This document shows positions 17,810 to 26,197 of a DNA stretch of 64,000 nucleotides, one piece after another. Position 1 is the first letter of the stretch. The number at the start of each line of letters is the position of its first letter. A model generated the notes under the pieces. That model was not told the DNA's origin and ran no database searches. It saw only the letters and a program-made list of their open reading frames with translations. Location: contig CAIPTY010000071.1 in NCBI GenBank assembly GCA_903868145.1, positions 102,074-166,073 on the forward strand, given 5' to 3'. Made by a program: the position numbers and the translations under genes. The stretch comes from an uncultured Desulfuromonadales bacterium. GTDB lineage: Bacteria; Desulfobacterota; Desulfuromonadia; Geobacterales; Pseudopelobacteraceae.

Positions 17810-18004
17810 CTATTCGATGTGTGCTAATTCCATTGGTGCACAGGTATACTGTGGTTCTGCAGACACCCTGCCACACAATGAGCAGAGGTACTTCCCGTCC
17901 TTGGCCAACCGGGCCAGCGAAAGCATCTGCTTCCGGTCGGCCAGGGAACAGAGATGTTGCCTGTGGAGTGATTCCGAGTCACACTCGACAAGATGTAATG
18001 ACAT
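17810..18004 (-). CDS. Possible small Cys-containing protein (64 aa)
   Basis: ATG at 18004 follows a G-rich stretch (GGGGGG, 8 bases upstream) and lies 12 bp after the stop of the 102-residue gene. The product has YLCSLCGRVSAEPQYTCAP, a C-x2-C knuckle with a third cysteine, after a basic helix LADRKQMLSLARLAKDG. That composition looks protein-like and metal-binding rather than random. No firm family; function unknown. It could also be chance coding. Confidence 0.5.
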   Translation of the reverse strand: MSLHLVECDSESLHRQHLCSLADRKQMLSLARLAKDGKYLCSLCGRVSAEPQYTCAPMELAHIE

Positions 18005-18016
18005 TGGTGAGCCCCC

Positions 18017-18325
18017 CTACTTTTTGACTTTCTTTTTCGGTTTTTTTACCGGAGCACTCTCAGCACCGTCTTCAGGCACTTCCGCCTTTTTCGGCTCCGT
18101 GGCTTTCGCTGCAGTTGCAGTCTTCTCCGTCTTTTTCGGCGTGTCACTGGCGCCTACATACTTCTCAATGCCGGCAATCGCAGCACCGCCGTTTTTCCTG
18201 AACTTCTGGTAAGCGGCCGCGATCTCCCGGTATGCCTTAAGACATTTCTCCAGCTTGGGAACTGCCGCCGAAATGGCCTTAAAGTCCTCTTCCAATGCAG
18301 ATGCAATCTTTTCCTTTTTGCCCAT
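18017..18325 (-). CDS. Hypothetical protein with Lys/Ala-rich tail (102 aa)
   Basis: Strong GAGGAGG ribosome site before ATG 18325. The first ~60 residues are predicted helical (LEEDFKAISAAVPKLEKCLKAYREI), the rest a Lys/Ala/Glu/Pro low-complexity tail ending KKPKKKVKK, like histone-H1-type or nucleoid-associated tails. No recognised domain. A perfect inverted repeat (18368-18392) stands in its leader. Function unknown. Confidence 0.75.
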   Translation of the reverse strand: MGKKEKIASALEEDFKAISAAVPKLEKCLKAYREIAAAYQKFRKNGGAAIAGIEKYVGASDTPKKTEKTATAAKATEPKKAEVPEDGAESAPVKKPKKKVKK

Positions 18326-18367
18326 CTCCGCCTCCTCATAGTAATAGTTGCTGTACTATACCCGTGG

Positions 18368-18392
18368 CGCAAAATGTTTCAAGCATTTTGCG
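18368..18392. repeat. Inverted repeat in the leader of the 102-aa gene
   Basis: CGCAAAATG-7 bases-CATTTTGCG, perfect 9-bp arms, about 43 bp upstream of ATG 18325. It lacks a T run on either strand. It could be an operator or an RNA hairpin. Confidence 0.5.
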
Positions 18393-18473
18393 TGTTTGTA
18401 GCACAATCGTAACAATAGGGGGCTCTTGGTTTCCCCCACCACTCCCCCGAGTATTCACAATAAAATAACCTCA

Positions 18474-18503
18474 TCGCAACCCGGATGTAACAGTGAATAT
18501 GCT
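18474..18503 (+). promoter_or_regulatory. Pho box with -10 (CBS-SpoIIE operon)
   Basis: TCGCAAC-CCGG-ATGTAAC, then TATGCT (18498-18503). Two 7-mers at 11-bp period replace a -35 box, as in PhoB-activated promoters. Predicted transcription starts only about 8 bases before ATG 18518. Confidence 0.7.
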
Positions 18504-18517
18504 ATCGTCCTTTTCCC

Positions 18518-19711
18518 ATGGAAACGATCGATCATAAAAACCTTCCTCTCTTGGGTGATGTCACGAGAATCGTGCCCCCGATTGCTGCTACCATGACAGT
18601 CAAGGATGTCGCCGCTGTCTTCCAGTCCAACGACGGCCTGCTCATGCTGCCGGTATGCGACGCATCCGGTCTTCAGGGTGTAATCAGCCGGAGAGAGCTG
18701 TTCTCGACGCATCTGGCGAAGAACTATGCCGTGGATCTGTACGGCAACAAGCCGATCAGCATCCTGATGAACGCATCTCCCCTGATCATGCAGCCGGGCG
18801 TTGATGTGAACAAGGCGCTGGCGTGTCTGCTGGAGCATGATCCGGATCTCGTAACCGATTCATTTCCGGTGTGTGAGGCAGAGCGGTATGTCGGCGTCGT
18901 CCAGGTTTCGGAAATGATTATGGCCATCTCGCGGGCTCAGGCCGCACTGCTTGAAACCCTGGCGCTGTTGAGCGCGCGAATCCGTTCCGAGGTAAACAAG
19001 GCCCGTCAGATCCAGCAGGGTCTGTTGCCCCCTTCATCATTCAGTCATGCCGGTCTTGAGCTTGACGCGGTACTTATCAACTCTACTGAAATCAGCGGAG
19101 ACTTCTACGACTACTTTATCATCGACGACCACCGTCTCGGGGTTCTGGTCGGCGATGTGAGCGGGCATGGCGTGCAGTCGGGGATGGTGGCCACCGCAGC
19201 CAAGGCCGGTTTGCAGATGCTGCTCGACAGGGGCGTCCATGCGCCCGGTGAACTGCTTGCCGGGATAAACTCTGCGGTGCTGGCGACGTCCTCAAACGCC
19301 ATGATGATGACGGCAGTGATAGCTGTCATAGACCGTGAGGCCCATTCTGTGACACTGGCCAATGCCGGGCACCCCTATCCGTATATATACCGCGCCGCTG
19401 ATGGGAACGTCACTATACTGGAGGATGTGGGAGGATTTCCGCTGGGCTTTGAAAGCGACAGCGAATATGCCGAGCTGGTGGCCGGTTTTCGTGCCGGCGA
19501 CCGCATGGTGCTGTACACCGACGGCATCGTGGAAGCGCCAAATGCCGCCGGAGAAGAGTTTGGCTATGATCGTCTTGAAACATATCTCCGGCAGGAGCTG
19601 TTGTCCGGAACCCCGGAACAGTTCAGGTGCGGTCTGGTGCAAACGGTGCGTCAGTTCAGCGGTTCGGATGAATTCGAGGATGATGTCACTATTGTGGTAG
19701 TGGCCAGTTGA
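18518..19711 (+). CDS. CBS-pair SpoIIE/PP2C-type serine phosphatase
   Basis: 397 residues: a CBS pair (about 12-140), a coiled linker (ISRAQAALLETLALLSARIRS), then a SpoIIE/RsbU-like PPM phosphatase with TEISGDFYDYF, LVGDVSGHG, MMMTAVIAV, NAGHPYPYI, YTDGIVEA and EDDVTIVV. The metal-binding aspartates are present. Such enzymes dephosphorylate anti-anti-sigma STAS proteins; a STAS protein and a HATPase lie directly downstream. The CBS pair probably senses an adenine nucleotide. There is no ribosome site and only ~8 bases separate the predicted transcript start from ATG, so near-leaderless translation is likely. The Pho box upstream suggests induction by phosphate limitation. Confidence 0.92.
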   Translation: METIDHKNLPLLGDVTRIVPPIAATMTVKDVAAVFQSNDGLLMLPVCDASGLQGVISRRELFSTHLAKNYAVDLYGNKPISILMNASPLIMQPGVDVNKALACLLEHDPDLVTDSFPVCEAERYVGVVQVSEMIMAISRAQAALLETLALLSARIRSEVNKARQIQQGLLPPSSFSHAGLELDAVLINSTEISGDFYDYFIIDDHRLGVLVGDVSGHGVQSGMVATAAKAGLQMLLDRGVHAPGELLAGINSAVLATSSNAMMMTAVIAVIDREAHSVTLANAGHPYPYIYRAADGNVTILEDVGGFPLGFESDSEYAELVAGFRAGDRMVLYTDGIVEAPNAAGEEFGYDRLETYLRQELLSGTPEQFRCGLVQTVRQFSGSDEFEDDVTIVVVAS

Positions 19712-19729
19712 GATGGGGGAATTTTTGCC

Positions 19730-20311
19730 GTGAGAAGTGATACCCGCCGCGTTAATTCATTTTCAATCGCCCGCAATGGAGCGGTCGTGTGTGTTACGGA
19801 AAAGAAGCCACTCCTGCGGGAACGTTCCTGGAGCAATTACTGGAGGATTTCGTCATCGGAAGACAAGGAAAAAGTGATCGCGCACCTGGAACATCTGGTG
19901 CCGGGCGATGACGAGGAACATTGTTTCCTGCGACAGAGAGCCGTATTGATGGCTGATGAGATGCTGGAAAACGCCCTCTTCGCAGCCCCTCGGGATACCC
20001 AGGGAAGACCTCTCTACGCCAAGGGAGAGAGACGGTCGCTGAGTCCGGATGAACAGATCGAGTTTATTTCACTGTACGACGGCGACACCCTGGCTCTGGA
20101 AGTGACTGATACCTGGGGGAGTCTGACTCCGGAAACCGTACGTTCTTTTCTCGACATGAACCTGTCTGAAAACGAGCCGGTAGAGGATCGGTCGGGACGA
20201 GGGCTGTATTTCATGTGGCGCGTCATGCAGGATTTTTATCTGAGTGCAGTCCCCGGCATCGAGACCACGGTCGGCGGGCTTCTTCAGCTTCAAACAAAAA
20301 ATTGTGACTAA
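19730..20311 (+). CDS. HATPase-domain anti-sigma/switch kinase-like protein
   Basis: 193 residues with GTG start at 19730. The GHKL ATPase fold is seen in MADEMLENALF (N-box, about residues 70-80), LEVTDTWGSL and DRSGRGLYFM (G2). This is the pattern of RsbW/SpoIIAB-like switch kinases, but the protein is larger and starts with a ~55-residue N-terminal extension. Encoded 18 bp after the phosphatase and 10 bp before the STAS protein, it should be their partner: kinase, phosphatase and STAS substrate form a partner-switching set. No sigma factor is adjacent, so the output may be another protein. Confidence 0.82.
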   Translation: MRSDTRRVNSFSIARNGAVVCVTEKKPLLRERSWSNYWRISSSEDKEKVIAHLEHLVPGDDEEHCFLRQRAVLMADEMLENALFAAPRDTQGRPLYAKGERRSLSPDEQIEFISLYDGDTLALEVTDTWGSLTPETVRSFLDMNLSENEPVEDRSGRGLYFMWRVMQDFYLSAVPGIETTVGGLLQLQTKNCD

Positions 20312-20321
20312 GGAGCGAACG

Positions 20322-20648
20322 ATGACGGAAGAAACCTTCAGAATTGATGTCAAAAGGGTTGGAGACAGCGAAGTGATGATGTTTCGCGGTAACATTGACA
20401 CCCACGCCGAACCGCATTTCACCAATCTGTTTAACAGGATTTCCACAACCAAACTGACCATGGATTTCAGTCAGACCGGCAGGATAAATTCCATGGGTAT
20501 AGCTTTCCTGCTGCGATCGATCAAAAAATTCAAGACGGAAAAAAACGCCACCGTCATGGTCAGCGGCGTGAATCAGATCAATACCATGCTTTTCAAGATG
20601 ACCGGAATCTTCATACTGGCACCGGAAATCAAGCCGGCCGGGGCGTAG
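20322..20648 (+). CDS. STAS-domain anti-anti-sigma-type protein
   Basis: 108 residues from ATG 20322 behind AAGGAG. A single STAS domain: MMFRGNIDTHAEPHF and DFSQTGRINSMGIAFLLRSI, where Ser57 in INSMG is at the site phosphorylated in SpoIIAA/RsbV. It is the likely substrate of the adjacent HATPase kinase and SpoIIE phosphatase. A 48-residue gene follows 9 bp downstream. Confidence 0.9.
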   Translation: MTEETFRIDVKRVGDSEVMMFRGNIDTHAEPHFTNLFNRISTTKLTMDFSQTGRINSMGIAFLLRSIKKFKTEKNATVMVSGVNQINTMLFKMTGIFILAPEIKPAGA

Positions 20649-20657
20649 GAGGAAATA

Positions 20658-20804
20658 ATGCAGCAGCGACGAATGTGGCGGTTGTTCGACTATTCGGAAC
20701 TTGACACCCAGATAGAGAAGCTCAGGCAGCTTGCACAGGAATATAAACAGAGTAACCGCGCCTATTATGGCGAATATCTTTCAAGTATCCTTTTTGGCGA
20801 CTGA
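20658..20804 (+). CDS. Small protein (48 aa) of the partner-switching operon
   Basis: ATG at 20658 has a strong AGGAGG site 8 bases upstream and starts 9 bp after the STAS stop. The product (MQQRRMWRLFDYSELD...) is helical and charged: DTQIEKLRQLAQEYKQ is amphipathic, followed by RAYYGEYLSSILFGD. No known domain. It may be an output or adaptor peptide of the switch, or a regulator of the STAS protein. Function unknown. Confidence 0.65.
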   Translation: MQQRRMWRLFDYSELDTQIEKLRQLAQEYKQSNRAYYGEYLSSILFGD

Positions 20805-20868
20805 ATTGAACTGTCGGAAAAGCAACCAGGCGTTACCGAACCCAATTTTCTACACAACAATTACACAA

Positions 20869-20898
20869 CCACAACATGTCTGTAACATTGCTGTGCTA
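20869..20898 (+). promoter_or_regulatory. Pho box with -10 (PHP-glycosyltransferase)
   Basis: CCACAAC-ATGT-CTGTAAC-ATTGCT-GTGCTA. The 7-mers are 11 bp apart; CTGTAAC-ATTG-CTGTGCT also fits the classical 7-4-7 box. Predicted transcription starts about 6 bases before ATG 20911. Confidence 0.7.
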
Positions 20899-20910
20899 TG
20901 AATATAAGGC

Positions 20911-23355
20911 ATGAACTCATACAAAGCCGACCTGCACGTCCACTCCAGCCACTCCAATAAACCGACCTACTGGGCCATGCGCAAGTTCAATGTCCCGGAG
21001 AGTTACACCTCGCCCCAGTACCTGTATCGGGTCGCACGGGAACGTGGTATGGATTTCGTCACCATCACCGACCATAATGCCATCAACGGCGCTCTGGAAA
21101 TCGGTCATCTGCCGGGAACCTTCGTCAGTTCCGAGATCACGACCCATTACCCGGAAAACGGCTGCAAGGTGCATGTGGTGGTGCTGCATATCTCCGAGGC
21201 CCAGTTTGATGAGATTCTGGAGCTGCGCAAGAATGTGTACGAGCTGGTGGCCTACCTTCATTCCCAGAAGATAGCCCATTTTCTGGCCCACCCACTCTAT
21301 GCCCAGAATGACAAGCTCAACCTGGAGATTATTGAACGATCGCTGCTGCTCTTCACCACCTTTGAAATAAAGAACGGATGCCGGGCACACCGCTTCAACG
21401 GCTTCACCAAGCGGATGGTATCGTCGCTCAACGAAGCGGTTATCGAACGCCTGGCCAACAAATACAACCTGCAACCCTACGGCAGTACCCCCTGGGTCAA
21501 GGGCATTGTCGGCGGTTCAGACGACCATGGAGGCCTGTTCATTGCCCGGGCGCATACAACCGTCTACGACACCCCGGACATAGACGGTTTCATTGATGCC
21601 ATCAGGTCGGGCGACAGTTGGGCCGACGGAGAGGATGGCGGACCGTTGACCATGGCGCACAGCCTGTACGGTATCGCCCACAGTTTCTACCGGGAACGCC
21701 TGGGAGATCGGCGACGCGGCGCTACGCCGTTTGTCAGCGCGCTGCTCGACCGCTTTTTCAACATCGGCGAGGACAAGGGCTCGTTTGTCGACAAGATCCG
21801 GCTGTTTATCCTCAAGAATATCCCCGCATCCCGCAACCATAGCGGAAAAAGCTTTGAAGAGATCCTCGATTCCGAGGCGCGCCTGCTGCTCAATGACGCC
21901 GGATTTCTGGCAGGCATCCGCGACGCCGACAGCAACCGCAAGATCTTCGCCGTCACAAGCCGCCTGGCAAACCGTCTGATTTTCCACTATACCAGCCGTC
22001 TGATGACGCTGCCGTTTAATGCCGGTTTTTTCGACTATCTCAACACCGTCGGCACCATCGGCCTGGTGCACACCCTCATCACCCCTTACTATCTGGCGTT
22101 TCACCACCAGCACAAGGGGAAAGAGCTGATTCGGGACCTCACGAAGGCTCTTCCTGAAATGCATAACAGCAAGGCGCCAGAGAAAATTGCCCTGTTCACC
22201 GACACCCTGGATGAAATAAACGGGGTGGCCATCACTATTAAGCGCCTGATTAGTACCGCACGAAAACGCGGGGTCGAGCTGACGGTGATTACAGCCGGAG
22301 ACGTTGGAGAAAACAGTATTGAAGGAGTTAAAAAGTTTCCGTCAGTAGGTGATTTCGTGCTGCCGGAATACCCGGAATTGAGGCTGAATTTCCCGCCGAT
22401 TCTGGATGTCATGGACTTCATCGAGCGTGAAGGATTCACGCGCATCCATATCAGCACCCCCGGCACAGTGGGACTGCTCGGTCTCCTGATTGCCCGTCTG
22501 ATGGATATCCCTGCCGCCGGAACCTACCACACCGACATCCCCCAGTATGTGCGCAGTCTGACAAATGACGAATTTCTGGAGCAGGTTGCCTGGAGCTACA
22601 TGATCTGGTTCTATGGACAGCTTGAAGAGGTCATGGTCCCCTCGGTTGGCACCAGGGAGCAGTTGCAATCCCGAGGTCTTCCGGCGGAACGCATGAAACC
22701 CCTTCCCCGCTGGGTGGATACGGATTGCTACTCGCCCGGGATGCGGAATCCCAGTTTCTGGAAAAGTCGCGGCCTGGGGTTGGCCAGAACGGTGCTGCTC
22801 TACGTGGGGCGTGTCTCGCGCGAAAAGGGGCTGGAGATGCTGGCGGATGCCTTTAAAAAGCTTGTGGGTGTCGGAGCGCCTATTGCGCTGGCCGTTATCG
22901 GAGATGGCCCGTACCGGAAAGAGATGGAAGAATCGCTTGCGGGATATCCGGTTCTGTTTACCGGCTATCTGGCAGGTGAACAGCTGCAACATGGGTATGC
23001 TTCGGCAGACCTGTTCGTATTTCCCAGCGCAACCGATACATTCGGCAACGTGGTGCTGGAAGCACAGGCATCAGGGCTTCCGGTAGTCGTATCCGATGAG
23101 GGTGGCCCCCGTGAGCTGATGATTGATGGTGAGACCGGCCTTGTGTTCCGCGCCGGTTCCACCGACGATCTTGTTGCAACCATACGAACACTGGTCTCAG
23201 ACCCCAAACGAATCGATCTGATGGGGCGCCAGGCGCGATGTTTCACGCTTGACAAGGCTCCTGACAGCAGCCAGACCTACAGCACCATACTGCGCCTTGA
23301 TACGGATGTGAATGTCACCAATGAAAACACCCTGTTCGCCGCTGCCGGATCATAG
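20911..23355 (+). CDS. PHP phosphoesterase-glycosyltransferase GT4 fusion
   Basis: 814 residues. Residues 1-~250 form a PHP metal-dependent hydrolase: DLHVHSS, ITDHNAI, FLAHPLY and GGSDDHGG give the expected histidine and aspartate ligands. A ~150-residue linker follows, then a GT4 glycosyltransferase from ~425: LFTDTLDEINGVA, AAGTYHTDIPQYV, YVGRVSREKGLEML, and the E-x7-E type LEAQASGLPVV. The GT half resembles glycosyltransferases that glycosylate diacylglycerol or mannose acceptors. Under a Pho box, replacement of phospholipid by glycolipid is the likely role (inference). AAGG lies one base before ATG, too close to act as a ribosome site, so translation may be near-leaderless. It converges on the GGDEF/EAL gene, 11 bp apart. 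Confidence 0.9.
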   Translation: MNSYKADLHVHSSHSNKPTYWAMRKFNVPESYTSPQYLYRVARERGMDFVTITDHNAINGALEIGHLPGTFVSSEITTHYPENGCKVHVVVLHISEAQFDEILELRKNVYELVAYLHSQKIAHFLAHPLYAQNDKLNLEIIERSLLLFTTFEIKNGCRAHRFNGFTKRMVSSLNEAVIERLANKYNLQPYGSTPWVKGIVGGSDDHGGLFIARAHTTVYDTPDIDGFIDAIRSGDSWADGEDGGPLTMAHSLYGIAHSFYRERLGDRRRGATPFVSALLDRFFNIGEDKGSFVDKIRLFILKNIPASRNHSGKSFEEILDSEARLLLNDAGFLAGIRDADSNRKIFAVTSRLANRLIFHYTSRLMTLPFNAGFFDYLNTVGTIGLVHTLITPYYLAFHHQHKGKELIRDLTKALPEMHNSKAPEKIALFTDTLDEINGVAITIKRLISTARKRGVELTVITAGDVGENSIEGVKKFPSVGDFVLPEYPELRLNFPPILDVMDFIEREGFTRIHISTPGTVGLLGLLIARLMDIPAAGTYHTDIPQYVRSLTNDEFLEQVAWSYMIWFYGQLEEVMVPSVGTREQLQSRGLPAERMKPLPRWVDTDCYSPGMRNPSFWKSRGLGLARTVLLYVGRVSREKGLEMLADAFKKLVGVGAPIALAVIGDGPYRKEMEESLAGYPVLFTGYLAGEQLQHGYASADLFVFPSATDTFGNVVLEAQASGLPVVVSDEGGPRELMIDGETGLVFRAGSTDDLVATIRTLVSDPKRIDLMGRQARCFTLDKAPDSSQTYSTILRLDTDVNVTNENTLFAAAGS

Positions 23356-23366
23356 CCATGTATCCA

Positions 23367-26021
23367 TCAATCCTCGCCTGTTCTTCGATTTATAACCACC
23401 GATGATCCCTGCAGTTTTTTAGCGGCTCTCTTGACTTCTGTTGAAAGGGAAGCCAGTTCGGCGTAGGAGGAGACCGGTGTCAGGCGGGTGTTGACGATAC
23501 CGATGGAAAGCGACAACAGCGCGAATGTTTCCAGTTCCCCCTTGCGGCTTACGGCTCTGTAGAAGCCTGTGGTAAAATCATATGTTCCGTGGAATACCGG
23601 TAAATGCTCTTCGACTGTCTTTATAACCTGGCATGAGATGTACTCCGCATGATGAGCACCGGTGATGATAATGAAGTCGTCTCCGCCAATGTGACCGCAA
23701 AAGCACGCTAATCCTTTGCCAGACGACTGTACGACGCCTGAGATAATCTCTCCGATGGCCTTGATGACCACATCGCCCCGCTGAAACCCGTAATAATCAT
23801 TGAACGGCTTGAAGTTGTCGATGTCGATGTAGGCAATATCGAAACCTTCCCCGCTCCGTATCCGCTGATCGATCTCTCGCTGGATGCTCTCGTTGCCCGG
23901 CAGGCCGGTCAAAGGGTTGGCACCTTTGGCCAGCTTCATGTTGATGTCGGTAATGGCGCTGATGAATCGATTGAGATCCACGACGCCGAAATAGATTCCG
24001 TTTTGGGTGACACAGATATTACCTACCCGGATATCAAGTTCCTGCAGCTTAATGATCTGGGCAGCCTCTCTGATGCCGACATTCGATTCCAACGTCAGCC
24101 TGATCGGCGCCATCAGGTCGCGCATCTTCCGTGAGTGATTGATATGATAGGCAAATCCGTTCATGCCGATGACGTGATCTTCCAGAAAGGTCGAGCGGTT
24201 TAAAATGCCAACGGCCTGTCCGTTATCAACAATCGGCAGCACACGCAGGGCCGGGTCGCTCTGGAAACGTTTGAGCACCGTTGCAAGGTTGTCACCGGGA
24301 TGTGAAGGGGCCACGGGGATGGAGATGTCACCGATTGTATCGGCTTCAACAAGGGAATCGTGATGGATGGCCGCATCCATGCAGGACAGCTCCACACTGA
24401 CAGTGCCCGTAGATATATCAGGTGTTGAAACCGACATATCCACGACCGAGGAACCTTGTGATATGAGCGCCTCGAATTGCAGGGCGTCGAGCGGTCGGGC
24501 AAAGTAGTATCCCTGCGCCTGCTGGCATTTACGCTGCCGCAGGAATTCAAGCTGTTCACGCGTTTCCACACCCTCGGCAATCACATTGAGTTTGAGCGAG
24601 TGGGCCAGGGCAACAATCGCTTCCACGATCGCGGCATCATCAGGGTCGTTAATGATGTCACGGACAAATGATCGGTCAATCTTGAGCGTGTCGATCGGCA
24701 GATGTTTGAGGTATGAGAGCGATGAGTAACCGGTGCCGAAATCATCCACCGAGATGCTGATGCCAAGCTCTTTCAGTCGCAGTAGCTTGTAGATCGTATC
24801 GTTGGCGTCACCCATCAGCACGGTCTCGGTCAACTCCAGTTCGAGATACTGCGGGGCCAGACCGGTCTCTTCAAGAATCTGTATGACCAGCGGCACGAAG
24901 GCGTTGTCCCGCAATTGGCGGGCTGATAGATTGACCGCCACCATGAGCTTGGACAATCCGGCATCCTGCCACGCCTTGTTCTGTCGGCAGGCCTCCCGCA
25001 ACACAAACGCCCCCAGCCTCACGATCATGCCATTCTCTTCAGCTACCGGTATGAACCTGTCGGGCGGTATGACGCCGTTACCGGGGCGCTGCCAGCGAAC
25101 CAGAGCCTCCATGCCAACCATATCCTGCCCGTTGATGTCCATCTTGGGCTGGTAACAGAGGAAAAATTCACCCTCATCCAGCGCCCGCAGCAGTCCGGTC
25201 TCAATGGTGTGACGCTCGACAGCCTTCTGATTGAGTGATTCAGAAAAATACTGCACAGTCAAGCCGTTCTGGCGGGCCTGGTTCATGGCGATATGAGCAT
25301 GTTGAAGCAGCTGTTCACTGGTAACGCCGTCTGCCGGAAAACAGGCGATACCGAAACAGGCGGGAACGATCATTTCTTCGCTCCCCAGTCGGAGCGGCTC
25401 TGAGAAGATCATCTGCAGTTTGTCCAGAATTGCGGCAACGTCGCTATTCTGTACCGCACCTCCCAGCACTACCACGAATTCGTCGCGGTGGATGCGGGCA
25501 ACCGTATCGTATTGCCGCACCGTAGCCGCCAGTCGCTCGGCAATGGCGCACACCGCTTCACTCCCGCCGCTATGTCCACACGCATCAACGACCGCCTTGA
25601 AACCGGTCAGACTGATATAGATTACCGCCGTGTTCTCCCGGTTGCGGTTGTTGTAGGCGATAATCTGGTTCAAGCGGTCCAGCAGCAGGTTGTGGTTGGG
25701 AAGACCGGTCTCACGGTCATAGTAGGCGAGATTCTTTATCTCCTGTTCAGCCCGGCAAAATGTTTCCTGCGATGAGCAGCGTCGCCGACCATAATAACGG
25801 CACAGAAGATACAGTAAACCAACTGTGACGATGAAAAACAGAATCCCCAGTAAAACGGAAAGAGCTTCAAACTGCTTCAGATCCTTCGAGAACCATGCAG
25901 TCGCCGTATCCGAAAACAATATCCACTCGATCCCGACACATGCATACAGCAGCACAATTATGGATGGAGAGAAGAGTGTATGGTCAGCCCGGCACGTGGT
26001 GCTGAGGCGTGTAACAGGCAT
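23367..26021 (-). CDS. GGDEF-EAL-CBS-GGDEF cyclic di-GMP signalling protein
   Basis: 884 residues from ATG 26021 (AAGG about 10 bases upstream; an ATG at 26132 is not needed). Two N-terminal membrane helices (SIIVLLYACVGIEWILF and a second near residues 50-70) anchor it. GGDEF 1 has RIHRDEF in place of GGDEF and should be inactive as a cyclase. The EAL domain is complete (MEALVRW, DDFGTGYSS, EGVET), so c-di-GMP hydrolysis is likely. A CBS pair follows (about 575-700), then a second GGDEF with HIGGDDF, a conservative GGDEF variant that may be active. Upstream sit a weak Pho-box-like site and a 17-bp palindrome. Confidence 0.88.
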   Translation of the reverse strand: MPVTRLSTTCRADHTLFSPSIIVLLYACVGIEWILFSDTATAWFSKDLKQFEALSVLLGILFFIVTVGLLYLLCRYYGRRRCSSQETFCRAEQEIKNLAYYDRETGLPNHNLLLDRLNQIIAYNNRNRENTAVIYISLTGFKAVVDACGHSGGSEAVCAIAERLAATVRQYDTVARIHRDEFVVVLGGAVQNSDVAAILDKLQMIFSEPLRLGSEEMIVPACFGIACFPADGVTSEQLLQHAHIAMNQARQNGLTVQYFSESLNQKAVERHTIETGLLRALDEGEFFLCYQPKMDINGQDMVGMEALVRWQRPGNGVIPPDRFIPVAEENGMIVRLGAFVLREACRQNKAWQDAGLSKLMVAVNLSARQLRDNAFVPLVIQILEETGLAPQYLELELTETVLMGDANDTIYKLLRLKELGISISVDDFGTGYSSLSYLKHLPIDTLKIDRSFVRDIINDPDDAAIVEAIVALAHSLKLNVIAEGVETREQLEFLRQRKCQQAQGYYFARPLDALQFEALISQGSSVVDMSVSTPDISTGTVSVELSCMDAAIHHDSLVEADTIGDISIPVAPSHPGDNLATVLKRFQSDPALRVLPIVDNGQAVGILNRSTFLEDHVIGMNGFAYHINHSRKMRDLMAPIRLTLESNVGIREAAQIIKLQELDIRVGNICVTQNGIYFGVVDLNRFISAITDINMKLAKGANPLTGLPGNESIQREIDQRIRSGEGFDIAYIDIDNFKPFNDYYGFQRGDVVIKAIGEIISGVVQSSGKGLACFCGHIGGDDFIIITGAHHAEYISCQVIKTVEEHLPVFHGTYDFTTGFYRAVSRKGELETFALLSLSIGIVNTRLTPVSSYAELASLSTEVKRAAKKLQGSSVVINRRTGED

Positions 26022-26105
26022 ATCGTTAAACCTTCTTTCGGTGTTGCGGTGGAGAAGAGGCGATTGAAAATGTGTCAATCGGGAGGGTGATTTTACACTG
26101 ATTTG

Positions 26106-26135
26106 TAGAGAGGAGAGGTTACAAGTAGGCAAACA
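26106..26135 (-). promoter_or_regulatory. Possible Pho box/-10 (GGDEF-EAL gene)
   Basis: Minus strand: TGTTTGC-CTAC-TTGTAAC-CTCTCC-TCTCTA. The core and spacing match the strong boxes; the first 7-mer and the -10 differ. Confidence 0.35.
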
Positions 26136-26150
26136 GATTGTGACAATCTG
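26134..26150. repeat. 17-bp perfect palindrome (possible operator)
   Basis: CAGATTGT-G-ACAATCTG, between the GGDEF/EAL gene and the end of the phn operon, just upstream of the Pho-like site. It looks like a dimeric repressor site; the protein is unknown. Confidence 0.45.
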
Positions 26151-26197
26151 GTGAATAATGGGAGTAAAATCAAGTGTCTTCAGCGACGTTGCTCATC

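Noticed and set aside
18393..18420. Pho-like match on the minus strand before the 102-residue gene
   Set aside because: GTGCTACA is present but the preceding TTGTTAC lies two bases too close and the first 7-mer is missing.
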